A stretch of 64,000 bases of DNA from Doris montereyensis (GCA_037039925.1 JAXRKP010000086.1:153501-217500), one strand, 5' to 3'. Shown: positions 1 through 11,111, counted from the stretch's first letter. Numbers and translations: made by a program. Notes: generated from the sequence alone by a model not told the origin.

Positions 1-235
1 GACGATCCTATATGTCACGACCTTTGTCATTGGTAACAAAAAACAAACAAAAACTGCCATAATATGCCTTGTCCATCCTGTTTACCAAAGGCTGCCCGCG
101 TTTGGAAAAGTAGCGTGGATGATAATATTTACAAAATGGGTTTTTTTTAGACTATGTGTTGATGACTTCAAGGGGATCTGCATTTTCACGTGGTCCTCCA
201 AAACGCGCAACTCAAAATCAATTTCTTGCACTCAC

Positions 236-537
236 CTGAATTTGGGATTGCAGAAGCCGTAGATAAAGGGTTTGCTGCTGTGTTCAAGAAGTAGGAGCGG
301 ACGAAGATGTTGTAGACATTGTTGACAACTCTGTTGGTGTCGTAGTTGTGGAGGTTTTAGTGGTTGTCTGCATGACGCTGATGACCAGGTGTGGCAGGAA
401 GCTGACCACGAACATCATGGTCAGCAGGAACAGCATAAACGTCGTCCGCCGTGTGGTGACGTCCAGCGAATTCGATCGAAGTTTTGAAACACCGACAGTT
501 TGTGCGAAAGGACGCTTTTCTGTGAAGGTTCGACGTC
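236..537 (-). CDS. Class A GPCR, exon with TM6-TM7 (frame-broken)
   Basis: Second visible exon of a rhodopsin-like GPCR read on the minus strand. A strong acceptor (pyrimidine tract then CAG) precedes base 537. The exon ends at base 236 with donor AG|GTGAG. The first frame encodes the end of loop 3 (TTRRTTF) and TM6, with the SFLP proline motif. After about VISVMQTT the reading frame moves and gives NNVYNIFVRSYFLNTAANP. It moves again inside an AACCCTTT stretch to give FIYGFCNPKFR, so TM7 carries a good NPxIY motif split over two frames. The ligand cannot be inferred. The homology is clear. Whether this is a pseudogene or a functional gene with sequence errors is open. The C-terminal tail would lie beyond the window start. 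Confidence 0.82.
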
Positions 538-757
538 CTGGAAGCGGAGAGAACAGAGGACGAGGATGGGGATGTGTGTTAAATTGGTGGTTTCGTAAAT
601 ACAAGTGAAATTAAATGTCTTTAGTCTTAGAAATTAAACCATATCTTCATGTTGTCAAATCTGATATTTTAATCATAATGTAGTATTATACTTGGTAATA
701 TTTAAACGATCGGACAGACAGAAAGAAGGAAACAGACAGACAAATCGACCGACAGAC

Positions 758-760
758 TGT

Positions 761-855
<95 letters not shown>
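758..855. repeat. (GT)n-(GA)n compound microsatellite
   Basis: About 14 GT units run directly into about 35 GA units. It lies in the intron between the two GPCR exons. The long open frames here are repeat artefacts. Confidence 0.97.
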
Positions 856-857
<2 letters not shown>

Positions 858-1198
858 TATACTCGAAAAATTGTAGAATACATATTATTGTGCCGTTGAA
901 TGCTTAAGTAGATGAATTTGGATAAAACTATTCTAGGTTTTCCCTCATTAAATGCGCGCTATAGAGAAGCTTGGCATTGTTTATTTTATATCGCATATAG
1001 AAACGTATATTATGATTGTATCTTTATTTATACTAAAATGGCACTTTTGGCAAATATATTTAAGATGAGACAAGAAGTGAGTGGATGTGAGAAAGAGAGT
1101 GTTTATCAATTCGAGGGTTTCGTTAGTTTATCTTTTCCCGCTGACTACGTTTGTTGAAGGAGTTAATACTGAAGACATATTATAATGGGATAGAGAGA

Positions 1199-2146
1199 TT
1201 ACAACTGAGTAAAATTGGATGCGTCAAGGGCTTTAGTCATAATATACTTAATAAGACGAACCTTGGGGCAGACACATCCTTTTGCAGCTTTCACCATGTG
1301 CCCCTCCTCATCCTCTTTGTCTAGCGACCTGTCGTTTGACCCAGAAATATAATCGTCCGTGACATTGCCAGAAAGTGAAAACTCCTCGTTAACTTCTTGG
1401 CCGTTACATTCTTTGTAATGAGATGGATACTCATCAGTTGTCGCCTTGCTTGGCCTTCTCTGGGCGGCTGTCCGGAATTTGTTTTGCCTGAGCACTCGAC
1501 GCCCTATGAAGATGTACAGGATAATCATGATGGTGAACGCTGAAAAGAAACACAGCTCGAGAATGATGTAGTACACAAAAAACACCTTTTTGTAGGCTGG
1601 ATTCGTGGAGCATTCTATGCCCATAACCCCTGGCGTCGGGGTCTCGATCTCTCTCGCGGCGTGCACCAGTGGTGCCAACACGGCGAGAAAGAAGGCGATG
1701 AAGCACGCACCTGCCACGCGCAACCACGTCGTTCTAACCATCACTTGTTTCCTCATTGCATGGCATATTCTGTTGTACCGATCCAGTGCCACCAACAGGA
1801 GTGTGATCCCCGGAGGCGACGAGCAGGAGGGTGGTGCTCGCCGAGAGAATTTACAGGCCGTTGCTCGGGAAATTGAAGAGTAGCGAATGTCTAATATTTC
1901 CCCGGGGATCGAAACGACGCAGGTGATGAGATCGAAGCTGGCCAGAGCCAAAATGATTTGGTCGCGTGGTGTTGGCGGGAACTTTTCGGAGGTAGATGTG
2001 GAAGACCAAGCAATTGCCCACGAATCAACGAGCATGAGTATTCCTAGATAAACAAGAGCAGGAAGAAGGGTTATTGCCATTTGGTCGCTCAGCTCTTGTC
2101 TGTAGTCTTCGAGGCTCGTGTTGGGGCCAACCCAGTGTCGTTGCAC
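1199..2146 (-). CDS. Class A GPCR, exon with TM1-TM5 (frame-broken)
   Basis: Upstream exon of the GPCR above, in one 315-codon frame with local frame slips. TM1 is LPALVYLGILMLV. The expected FVGNCLVFHIYLRK (TM1 end and first loop) is present, but in another frame near 1985-2030. TM2 is ILALASFDLITC. TM3 is interrupted: SASTTLLLVASG reads in a shifted frame near 1810-1845, then ITLLLVALDRY resumes with the DRY motif. TM4, a loop-2 Cys (GIECS), TM5 and a long acidic, Ser-rich loop 3 follow. The frame opens with GTG, not ATG, and an in-frame TGA lies just upstream, so the real start is unresolved. The donor is unclear: AA|GTATAT near 1245 is possible. Ligand unknown. Family membership is firm; function is not. 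Confidence 0.82.
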   Translation of the reverse strand: MQRHWVGPNTSLEDYRQELSDQMAITLLPALVYLGILMLVDSWAIAWSSTSTSEKFPPTPRDQIILALASFDLITCVVSIPGEILDIRYSSISRATACKFSRRAPPSCSSPPGITLLLVALDRYNRICHAMRKQVMVRTTWLRVAGACFIAFFLAVLAPLVHAAREIETPTPGVMGIECSTNPAYKKVFFVYYIILELCFFSAFTIMIILYIFIGRRVLRQNKFRTAAQRRPSKATTDEYPSHYKECNGQEVNEEFSLSGNVTDDYISGSNDRSLDKEDEEGHMVKAAKGCVCPKVRLIKYIMTKALDASNFTQL

Positions 2147-2159
2147 CCGACCGTGACGG

Positions 2160-2368
2160 CGTCAGAGTGACTACGAAAGAACATCTTTTCCCTGTATTCT
2201 AGATTGAACTTCCAATTCGAGAAACGTATTTTAGATCAGGTGACCGATCTTTTGTCGGCTTGGTGATCTGCAGGAAGAAGATATTTGTATTAGTTTTCGG
2301 TTGGTATCATAACAAACATTGTGTTATTTTCATTTTCCTTTCCTTTCATACATGGTATACAATTACAC

Positions 2369-2399
<31 letters not shown>

Positions 2400-2960
2400 C
2401 TAATCTTACTATCTATATATCCATATATATAATACTATATTAATTTATTTACTGACAGTATGCTAAATACTGTAATACCTCTCACGTATCAAAATATTTG
2501 TTGTCGAAAAAATGAAAGCAAACCCATTGTGATACATTATGATAGCATCGCTTTAACTGTGATTAAATAAATTTCGTGAATGTCCTAAAGTGTCAATGAC
2601 TCAAAAACACTATTGAAAGGACTGGAAACAAAACTGATAAACAATCTCAAAATGAACGCAATGCAGTGGAGCGGAGCAAAAACCCAAATTGCGATTACTG
2701 CCTACTTTTATATTTTGTATATATATATAATTTGTATTTAATTATGCTTGTCATAACACAAAGCCCTTCATTTTAATATCACAAGATTTGTACTAATGGG
2801 CAACGTTCCCGCTAAACTGTGCGCGTGTGGAGAAGAAGTACGCACAGTTGAGAAATATCTGCGCACACCAATGAAAAACTATACCATGCACAACATTTTT
2901 GTTTAAAAAGACCATCTATTTATTTGCACACAATTGGCATTTCTTTCGTCAAACTTTTGG
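2160..2960. other. AT-rich intergenic stretch, no gene seen
   Basis: Only a short (TA)n tract near 2371-2393 and AT-rich unique sequence are visible. No exon-like block with splice sites was recognised. Confidence 0.6.
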
Positions 2961-3897
2961 ACAACATCAAAATTGTACACGTACAGACTATCAACAACAC
3001 CAAAATTGTACACCTACAGACTATCAACAACACCAAAATTGTACACCTACAGACTATCAACAACACCAAAATTGTACACCTACAGACTATCAACAACACC
3101 AAAATTGTACACCTACAGACTATCAACAACACCAAAATTGTACACCTACAGACTATCAACAACACCAAAATTGTACACCTACAGACTATCAACAACACTA
3201 AAATTGTACACGTACAGACTATCAACAACACCAAAATTGTACACGTACAGACTATCAACAACACCAAAATTGTACACCTACAGACTATCAACAACACCAA
3301 AATTGTACACCTACAGACTATCAACAACACCAAAATTGTACACCTACAGACTATCAACAACACCAAAATTGTACACCTACAGACTATCAACAATCAACAC
3401 TACACCAAAATTGTACACGTACAGACTATCAACAACACCAAAATTGTACACCTACAGACTATCAACAACACCAAAATTGTACACCTACAGACTATCAACA
3501 ACACCAAAATTGTACACCTACAGACTATCAACAACACCAAAATTGTACACCTACAGACTATCAACAACACCAAAATTGTACACCTACAGACTATCAACAA
3601 CACCAAAATTGTACACCTACAGACTATCAACAACACCAAAATTGTACACCTACAGACTATCAATAACACTTCAGAAATTGTACACCTTCAGGCTATCAAC
3701 AACACCAAAATTGTACACCTACAGACTATCAATAACACCAAAATTGTACACCTACAGACTATCAACAACACCAAAATTGTACACCTACAGACTATCAACA
3801 ACACCAAAATTGTACACCTACAGACTATCAACAACACCAAAATTGTACACCTACAGACTATCAACAACACTAAAATTGTACACATACAGATTATCAT
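2961..3897. repeat. 33-bp minisatellite, about 28 copies
   Basis: Near-perfect head-to-tail units of 33 bp, with core AATTGTACACCTACAG followed by ACTATCAACAAC. A few units have CACGTACAG in place of CACCTACAG. One unit near 3391 carries a short duplication, and the unit near 3665 is altered. Because 33 is divisible by three and units lack stops in several frames, long repetitive open frames appear on both strands (11-residue period, for example TKIVHLQTINN). I regard these as artefacts. No start context, signal peptide or splice structure supports a protein. Confidence 0.96.
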
Positions 3898-3964
3898 CAA
3901 CAACAACAACAACAACAAAGGGAACATTGCTAATTGGCCAGTGACTCTTATGCTTTTTGGGTGA

Positions 3965-4558
3965 CACTGGTTGAGTTTGCCGTACCTCTATGTTTACGGC
4001 TCTTCCTCCTCCGTATCCAAAGTCCGTGGCTTTACATGGCATGTAAACAATAATATGTATATCAAATAGCGATACGCTGTATGAATTTCGTAACTCTTGA
4101 ACCGGCTTCACTCATTTTCGATGAAATTATTATGTTCAAAGTGGTATCATTCCCCGAAAAATGCTAAAGACTGGTGTATTTCACACCACTGCCTCAGACG
4201 TGTAGATCGAACTACGTAAAGCAAGGATACTAATGATAATAATAATATGATGAGTCTTGTCTACTTCTCGTCGGCACTTCTTGTGTTGTCTAGGCATTTC
4301 GAAATCGTGCTATTTTTATAAACATTTCCTACTTAAAGCGAATACGCTACTCCTAGGGAAATCCAGCATTCAATGCTAGAGTGGTAGAGGCGTGGGATGC
4401 AATCTGTACTCACGGCGGGTGAGTGATGTTGTGCACAAGTAGACGTCGTAGTTGGTGGATTATCTCATCAGCTGAATTTAACAGACTCGTCTCATCTCTT
4501 TACTCTCTCACTGATTCAGATTTCAGAGAGAGACAGAGACAGAGAAAAAATGAGAGAC

Positions 4559-4560
<2 letters not shown>
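3965..4560. other. Intergenic stretch, no gene seen
   Basis: Unique-looking sequence without a recognisable exon or repeat family. Confidence 0.5.

Positions 4561-4567
<7 letters not shown>

Positions 4568-4644
<77 letters not shown>
4568..4644. repeat. (GA)n microsatellite
   Basis: About 38 GA units after an impure GAGACAGA lead-in. Confidence 0.97.
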
Positions 4645-4649
<5 letters not shown>

Positions 4650-4731
4650 ACTGACACTCAAACGGCCAAGGTCCAATAATTTAACTGACTCACATTAGTC
4701 ACATGAAGTAAAGACAAACAGTTATGCAAGG

Positions 4732-4801
4732 CGCTAGTTAGCTCGGTTGGTAGAGCGCTTTCTTTTCAGAGGTCGCGGGTTCGATCCCCATGGTCGCCAG
4801 G
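4732..4801 (+). pseudogene. tRNA-like sequence (tRNA pseudogene or SINE head)
   Basis: Good internal Pol III promoter matches are present: an A box in TTAGCTCGGTTGG and a B box in GGGTTCGATCC. The D arm (GCTC...GAGC) and part of the T arm fold. The ends GGCG/CGCC can pair, but the rest of the acceptor stem and the anticodon stem do not. A functional tRNA is therefore unlikely. No SINE body was recognised downstream. Confidence 0.6.
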
Positions 4802-4936
4802 ATTATGTTTTGTATATTCCTTGTATTTGTCTCGTCTTTGTTCCTATGAGGCTTTCATACTGTCTTGTGTCATTGCCTTCACATTAAGTACTTGTTACTT
4901 TGTCGTTGGATTGCATGTTGTTCTTTTTATTGTTAT

Positions 4937-4970
<34 letters not shown>

Positions 4971-5516
4971 TACTCTTTATAACCTCTCACATCCTATTTT
5001 TGTGGCCAACGATGATCGACAAGTGGATATGTTTTAATGACAGTGGATGTAGACATTAACATCCCATATATGCACACGTACCTTAGTCCAAAAGAGGAAA
5101 ATGGGTTTTGATTTACATGATTACGCACATTCCACATTATAAACAGTGCACCCAACCTACTGCTAAAAAGTGGATTCATGCGCGCGCTTTTTCAGAATTG
5201 AATGCTTTTTTGTTTTCATGATTGGGTTGCAAATATACTTTTTTTATTTTCTTACTTTTTATTTCTCCTGTCCACATGAACAGCTTTTTTTCTCGGAATG
5301 TTGGAAGAAGAAAAAAAAAAACAACAAACCTGCTGTATTATCTTGCCAACATTGCTACATGCATTTTGCTCCCGCCTATACTACAACTTTGATAGTTTGC
5401 TTATGTGGATAATAGGTGATTATTTATCGATTAAGGGATAGATCGGGTGGGGAAGAATTTATATCCCCCTAATAAATTACAAATGCAGTCTGATTCTCCC
5501 CGCTCTGTATTACACA
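4802..5516. other. Intergenic stretch, no gene seen
   Basis: Contains a (GT)n tract at about 4938-4964. No supported exon. Confidence 0.5.
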
Positions 5517-5977
<461 letters not shown>

Positions 5978-6137
5978 CTCTGTCCCTCCTTATGAGCGTT
6001 TTTATTTCGTCATTTAGTTTTATTTTGGTTTCTTTTTCATTGTCGTATAGGTATGTATTTGTTTGTTTCCGTTCGTTGCGAGGTTTGTTTATGGAAATTG
6101 CGTAATGGATCGTCACACAATTGACACGTCCCGTAAC

Positions 6138-6240
6138 TATTAACAGGGCAGTACGGGCAGGTGAAATAAGAATCCTACAAAAACAAAACAAAACCCTGAG
6201 ATCAACTTAGTAGTGGGTGTGGGTGAAATCAAAATCAAAT
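6138..6240 (+). mobile_element. SINE1 3' fragment
   Basis: Matches the 3' third of the tRNA-derived SINE1 family: the AACAGGGCAGTACGGGCA block, then CCTGAGATCAAC, an inverted GTGGGTGTGGG block and a CAAA-rich end. The tRNA head is missing, as expected for 5' truncation. Confidence 0.7.
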
Positions 6241-6787
6241 TTACCTATTAGGCCTTTATTTTCTATTCTACATTCATCTTCATCCACCCCCTCCCCCACG
6301 TTGGCGATACATGGAGTGGGGAGGGGGGAGGGGGTCTCACATACTAATTATTTCGCATCTCCTCTGGCTCCCTATTTTTTCTTTGAAATATTTAGAACAA
6401 AGCGCACAACGCATAGATAACTTATACTACTACTAATATAAATAACATGTACACCATTTTCTGGTTTAATGTTGTGTATTTTACCGTCTTGAATGTCAAA
6501 TTCCGATTCAACTTGACTTGGCATGAGAACAAAACCCCACGGAGTCAAGTGTTTCGTGAACACAATACAGAGCAGTCGACTGATCGGCGCTCAGACCAGC
6601 CCCCACACTGTACCGTACAACTGTACTCAACATAGAGGAGTGTGTTTTCCAATGCTGCGAGGCGCATGGCTCATCGCCTTGGCGAACGCCGCTTATTAGA
6701 ACGTCGCATTAAAAGGACAGCCTGTCACTTAACAGAAATATTCTTCTTTACTTTCACCAGATATACGAACGCTAACCAGTTGTAGGG

Positions 6788-6930
6788 TGAGGGGTTTGTG
6801 AGCCCTACTGATTGGTCCTACTTCTTTCCATTCTTTTTTTTTTTTTACTTATCTTTCATCTTAACCGTTTCTTCTTAAAATCGTCCCTGAGATCACCACA
6901 ATTGTGGATGTGGTAAATTTGAATTAATCA
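6788..6930 (+). mobile_element. SINE2 copy
   Basis: Carries TTGGTCCTACTTCTTTCC, a pyrimidine-rich middle and the tail CCTGAGATCACCACAATTG then GTGGTAAATTT. Diverged at the 5' end. Confidence 0.7.
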
Positions 6931-7145
6931 ATCGAACCGGTTATAGGAAGGCTTCGCAGCTGATAGATGACGTTATACCCCAGATGCGAGGACTTGTAGG
7001 GTTGAACGTATGTTTACGTAAACTTGCAAATCAAATCCATGCTTTTATTGCACATATTATTCTGATTACCATGACAAAATTTAGACGAATGATAAGTTAC
7101 AAAATAACTCATACTCATCATTTTTATCCTTGTATCGTTTTTGTC

Positions 7146-7146
<1 letters not shown>

Positions 7147-7237
<91 letters not shown>

Positions 7238-7240
7238 AGG

Positions 7241-7273
<33 letters not shown>

Positions 7274-7328
7274 GAGGGGGGAGGGAGAGAGAGAGAGAGA
7301 TAGAGAGACAGACAGACAGAGAGGGAGG

Positions 7329-7365
<37 letters not shown>

Positions 7366-7390
7366 GGAAGAGAGAGAGACATACAGACAG
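7147..7390. repeat. Impure (GA)n/(GACA)n microsatellite
   Basis: Long GA tract interrupted by GGGA, GACA and GGGG blocks. Confidence 0.96.
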
Positions 7391-7467
7391 ACATAGTGAG
7401 TGTGTGTGTGTACGTGTTCAATGTTTTGCAATACATAAGGTATTAAAACGACGTTGTCTTACCACTG

Positions 7468-7777
7468 AAGACTCAGTAGCCCAAAGGAAAGGTGTCGGCC
7501 TCTCAACCAAAAGGTCGTGGGTTCAAGCCCGGCCCCCGGCAGGTTTAATTTTTCTCTCGAATAAAATCTACCCCCTCACCCGGTTCAGGTAGGTAGATCG
7601 ACAACGTGTCCCATCGGAGATGGACACTAAAAATGAGGTGTCGTGGGCAAATCACAACACTTTGTGTACGTTAAAATTAAATATACCTTGTCTGTTTACA
7701 GGGCAGCCCAGGCGAAATTTAAAATCCTACCTCAACCCCCGAGTTCACGTTGTGGATGTGGGTAAATCAAATCAAAC
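7468..7777 (+). mobile_element. SINE1 copy, full length, tRNA-derived
   Basis: Begins with a tRNA-like head (GACTCAGTAGCCCAAAGG as A-box region, GGGTTCAAGCC as B box). Next come a TACCCCCTCACCCGG block, a CCCATCGGAGATGG block, CACAACACTTTGTG, GTTTACAGGGCAGCCCAGGC, and the tail with a TTGTGGATGTGGGTAAATC end. Imperfect 9-bp direct repeats, CTTACCACT at 7459-7467 and CTTACCGCT at 7778-7786, look like a target-site duplication. It is the best full-length member here, about 310 bp. Confidence 0.82.
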
Positions 7778-8055
7778 CTTACCGCTTGGTTGACATCGGA
7801 TATAAGAACACGTCGGATAATATGAAAACGCTTGTGTCCTTGATCACGGGCCTACTTATAAAGTGCTTATAAGCGGTGAGCTCTGCACAAGTACAAGGTC
7901 ATCAACTGCAACAGAGGGCGAGTTGCTTAATGACTGTCATATCCTGTAGATCATTCGGTAAAACCTAGAGTGGGGTCAACTGTTTATATGTCCTTCTTGT
8001 GTCATTACCCTCTTTCACATTTCCTTTAAATCTTACTGTTATCTCTTGTTCTTAA

Positions 8056-8640
8056 TGTGGGCGGTTGGTGGGTGCTGTTGGTAGTGGTAGGTCCTACTAC
8101 TGTGGGCAGTTGGTGGGCGCTGCTGGTAGTGGGCAGTTGGTGGCGCTACTGGTAGTGGTAGATTCTACTTAATGTGCTGGCGCTGTTGGTAGTGGTAGGT
8201 CCTACTTAATGTGGGCGGTTGGTACTGCTACTGGCAGTTGGTGAGGGCGCTGTTGGTAGTGGTAGGTCCTACTTAATGTGGGCAGTTGGTGGGCGCTACT
8301 GGTAGTGGTAGGTCCTACTTAATGTGAGCAGTGGTGGGCGCTGTTGGTAGTGGTAGGTCCTACTTAATGTGGGCAGTTGGTGGGCGCTGCTGGTAGTGGT
8401 AGGTCCTACTTAATGTGAGCAGTTGGTGGGGCGCTGCTGGTAGTGGTAGGTCCTACTTAATGTGGGCAGTTGGTGGGCGCTGCTGGTAGTGGTAGGTCCT
8501 ACTTAATGTGGGCAGTTGGTGGGCGCTGCTGGTAGTGGTAGGTCCTACTTAATGTGGGCAGTTTGGGCGCTGCTGTGTGGTAGTCCTACTTAATGGTTGG
8601 TGGGCGCTGCTGGTAGTGGTAGGTCCTACTTCTTTTCTTT
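8056..8640. repeat. 46-bp minisatellite derived from SINE2
   Basis: About 12 imperfect units of about 46 bp. Each carries GCAGTTGGTGGGCGCTGCTG then GTAGTGGTAGGTCCTACTTA. That is the 5' end of the SINE2 retroposon plus a short junction. The array runs without a break into a complete SINE2 copy at its 3' end. Some units have deletions (near 8175, 8225 and 8565). Confidence 0.92.
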
Positions 8641-8740
8641 TCTTTTTGCACTTATATTATTTCCTCTTGTTGTTACCTCTTAATTCACCCTGAGATGGCC
8701 GCCTATGGTGGATGCGATAAATTTCGATTAGCGAACAAAC
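8595..8740 (+). mobile_element. SINE2 copy at end of its own minisatellite
   Basis: Starts in the last 46-bp unit, then continues into the SINE2 body: pyrimidine-rich middle, CCTCTTAATTCACCCTGAGA, CTATGGTGGATG and a CGAACAAACAA end. Confidence 0.85.
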
Positions 8741-8743
8741 AAG

Positions 8744-8812
8744 TTCCTCTTAATTCACCCTGAGACCAACGCATATGGTGCAGGGGCTGAATCACAGTGA
8801 AACAAACAAACA
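8744..8812 (+). mobile_element. SINE2 3' fragment
   Basis: A second SINE2 tail directly after the previous copy: TTCCTCTTAATTCACCCTGA, GCATATGGTGCAGG and an AAACAAACAAAC end. Confidence 0.8.
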
Positions 8813-8936
8813 ATGTCTGCTAAATCGGTATACAAGTACACGCTGATTGATCATCTCCAAGGGCTAGGTGTTAAGCCCGTGGTGTATCCTGTATGTTTTC
8901 TTCTTTTCTCTTTTGTTTTTATCTGGAAGGAAGGAA

Positions 8937-9070
8937 GCGGTTAGTGAAGTGGTAGGTCCATTTTTTATCCTTTCGCCCTTTTACATTTCCTTACACGTCG
9001 TTGTTCCTTCTTAATTTATCCTGAGATCACCGCATAAGACGTACGGGATAAATCACAGTGAAATAAATAA
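8937..9070 (+). mobile_element. SINE2 copy
   Basis: GTGGTAGGTCC head, long pyrimidine-rich middle, CCTGAGATCACCGCAT tail and AAATAAATAA end. Confidence 0.75.
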
Positions 9071-9118
9071 AGCTTTAGTTTAATCGATGTACAAGTTAGG
9101 GACGAGGAAGTTAAGGAC

Positions 9119-9260
9119 GAGGGGCGTTCAATAAGACAGGTCTTTACCCTAACTATGAAAGGAGCAAGCTAGAATGTTGAAATTTAACACTTGCAATTCT
9201 CTACGTAGCCACCCTGCAGACTGACACACTTCTGCCATCTTTCTTAGACCTTCAAATGTC
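9119..9260 (-). pseudogene. Mariner transposon 3' end (transposase C-terminus)
   Basis: On the minus strand the sequence encodes RWQKCVSLQGGYVE, which closely matches the conserved C-terminal end of mariner-family transposases (RW..C....G.Y.E). The block ends near 9119 at GGGGCGTTCAATAAG on the plus strand, a plausible terminal inverted repeat. Only the 3' end survives. No DDE catalytic domain or opposite inverted repeat was found nearby, so the copy cannot move by itself. Confidence 0.72.
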
Positions 9261-9333
9261 CTTGAGTACAAGGTCACAAACTATCATTGCCAGCTTGTTA
9301 ACTGTCGTGTCTTTTCGTAAATTCTTTAGTGAG

Positions 9334-9472
9334 GTGGGTTGTTGATGAGTGCTATTGATAAGTTCTACTTCGTTCCTTTCACTCTTTCATGTTTCTCTAA
9401 ATCTTGCTGTTTAATTCAAACTGAGATCATTGCATACAGTGCATTGGGTAAAATGTAATGAATCAAACAAAC
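9334..9472 (+). mobile_element. SINE2 copy
   Basis: Diverged head (GGTGGGTTGTTGATGAGTGC), then CTACTTCGTTCCTTTCACTC, TTGCTGTTTAATTC, CTGAGATCATTGCAT and an AAACAAACA end. Confidence 0.72.
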
Positions 9473-9667
9473 ACAATCTGGAGTGACATCTGGTAGACTG
9501 ATATAGTTTCACGATTCTGCTTCTTATTAGTTATTAATTGATTTACATACTTATGTTCTTTTTTTATGTTTATTACGTGACTGTTTCTTAAATCAATGAT
9601 TGACATAAATGTGTAAGTTCAATTTTACGTTGTCGCTATAACCCCATAGTAACTTTATTCCGAGAAG

Positions 9668-9815
9668 GGAGTTTGGCAGATGTTACTGGTAGGTTATGTT
9701 TCTGTCATTTCATTCTTTTACAAGTTGAAATACAACCGTCGCTTTTTCTTTCTTTTTTTCAATTCACCCCGAGACTGCATAGTAAGGATACGGCTAAAGC
9801 AGATACATTTCAGTG
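9668..9815 (+). mobile_element. Degenerate SINE2 copy
   Basis: Only the order of blocks remains: GTTTGGCAGATGTTACTGGT, a pyrimidine-rich middle, CAATTCACCCCGAGA and a weak tail. Confidence 0.45.
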
Positions 9816-9828
9816 GATCAAACGCTTC

Positions 9829-9930
9829 ACCTTCTTCTTCTTCTTCTTCTTCTTCTTCTTCTTCTTCTTCTTCTTCTTCTTCTTCTTCTTCTTCTTCTTC
9901 TTCTTCTTCTTCTTCTTCTTCTTCTTCTCC
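9829..9930. repeat. (TTC)n microsatellite, probably a LINE tail
   Basis: About 34 TTC units, or GAA on the minus strand. It abuts the 3' end of the minus-strand LINE fragment below, where a simple-repeat tail would be expected. Confidence 0.95.
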
Positions 9931-10240
9931 TTCTTGACATGAATGCTATTTCTCCGTAGGTTTCGGTCCATTGCATTATTCTCGTTCACTCTGATTTCTC
10001 TAGTATCTGATGCAATCCATCCGTCTCCACTTCGGTCTTCCCCTTTTTCTTGTACCTGGCACTTCCATCTATAGTGCTCTTTTACCCACGTACCTACCAT
10101 CCATCCTTTTCAAATGTCCAAACCATCGCAGTCTATATTTACGTATTTTCAATGACACTGCTTCCACCCGCAGCTTTTTGCAGATTTTCTCGTTTCTTCA
10201 CCATTGCCCATTCTTTTGCGGGAATCTCAGTGTTGGACAA
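9931..10240 (-). pseudogene. LINE 3'-terminal fragment
   Basis: On the minus strand, LRWFGHLKRMDGRYVGKRAL is followed by an in-frame stop, MEVPGTRKRGRPKWR, MDCI and a second stop. The RWFGH...RGRPK pattern is the usual C-terminus of RTE-like and related non-LTR retrotransposon polyproteins. Only this end is present, and it has stops, so it is a 5'-truncated dead copy. Its 3' end joins a (GAA)n tract. Confidence 0.75.
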
Positions 10241-10249
10241 GTTATATGA

Positions 10250-11030
10250 ATGGGTTGGGTTTTCCTTTTTGTTTGTTTGTTTGTGTTTTTGATATTTATT
10301 GCTTGTTTGGTTTTGTTTCGGGTTTTTTGTTTAGTTTTAGTTGTTGTTTGTTTTGTTTGTTCTTGCTTCTTCTTTTTTTTTTTTTCCCTTTATTATGGGG
10401 AGGGGCTCTCGGATTGGACCGCGGATTACATTCAAGACGTTATCAAATTAGGCTGATGGACCTTTGTCGAATATTTCACATGGTATGTGAATGTTACTAC
10501 TATTGTCTCTGGACAGTGGACAGTCTGTTGGAAGTGCCAATGACTATTTGTAACTGCAAAATAATGATAATGATGTATAGTAATTATATGGCGCATATCA
10601 ACATTATCCGATGCTCTATGCGCTATACAATGCCATGAATAAATAACATGTTATAATATACTTATAGACAGACGTAATTTTCTTTGTCTTGAATTTCTCA
10701 ACATGTCTAACAATCATATTTATAAATGCCATTGATTATAGGTCAAAAACAATGGCATGCACTCACTAATATTCAAGCCTTGGACATGTAGTTCGCAAGG
10801 CTAGCACTTTTAAGAAGAAGATCTCTGCACGTTAGTTATTTCCATGAATGTGCTTCTATCTATTGTGAAAAAGAAACTGATGGCGACATTGGCGTGCCCC
10901 AAAGATAATGGCCCGTTCTTAATTATACAAAGTCGTTTTGAAGTGATGTAACACTGTTGGCTGTAGTGCAAACGTTTTAAGAGTTTGCGTGTATTAACAA
11001 TAAGGAATTCCTGTGTAGTCATTTAAAGTG
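10250..11030. other. Intergenic stretch, no gene seen
   Basis: T-rich tract near 10260-10390, then unique-looking sequence. No exon-like block was recognised. Confidence 0.5.
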
Positions 11031-11111
11031 AAGTAGAAGCATCAAGGGTTTGGAGAACCTCATAATGTAAATGCAGTGAAGAGCTGATTGCAATCTTCCT
11101 GGAAGTGAAAA

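Noticed and set aside
2961..3897. CRISPR-like array
   Set aside because: There are no unique spacers; the whole 33-bp unit repeats. The genome is eukaryotic.
2924..3964. 346-codon repeat protein
   Set aside because: Several frames on both strands are equally open because the unit is 33 bp. No independent coding evidence.
4732..4801. Functional tRNA gene
   Set aside because: The promoter boxes and D arm are good, but the anticodon stem and most of the acceptor stem do not pair.
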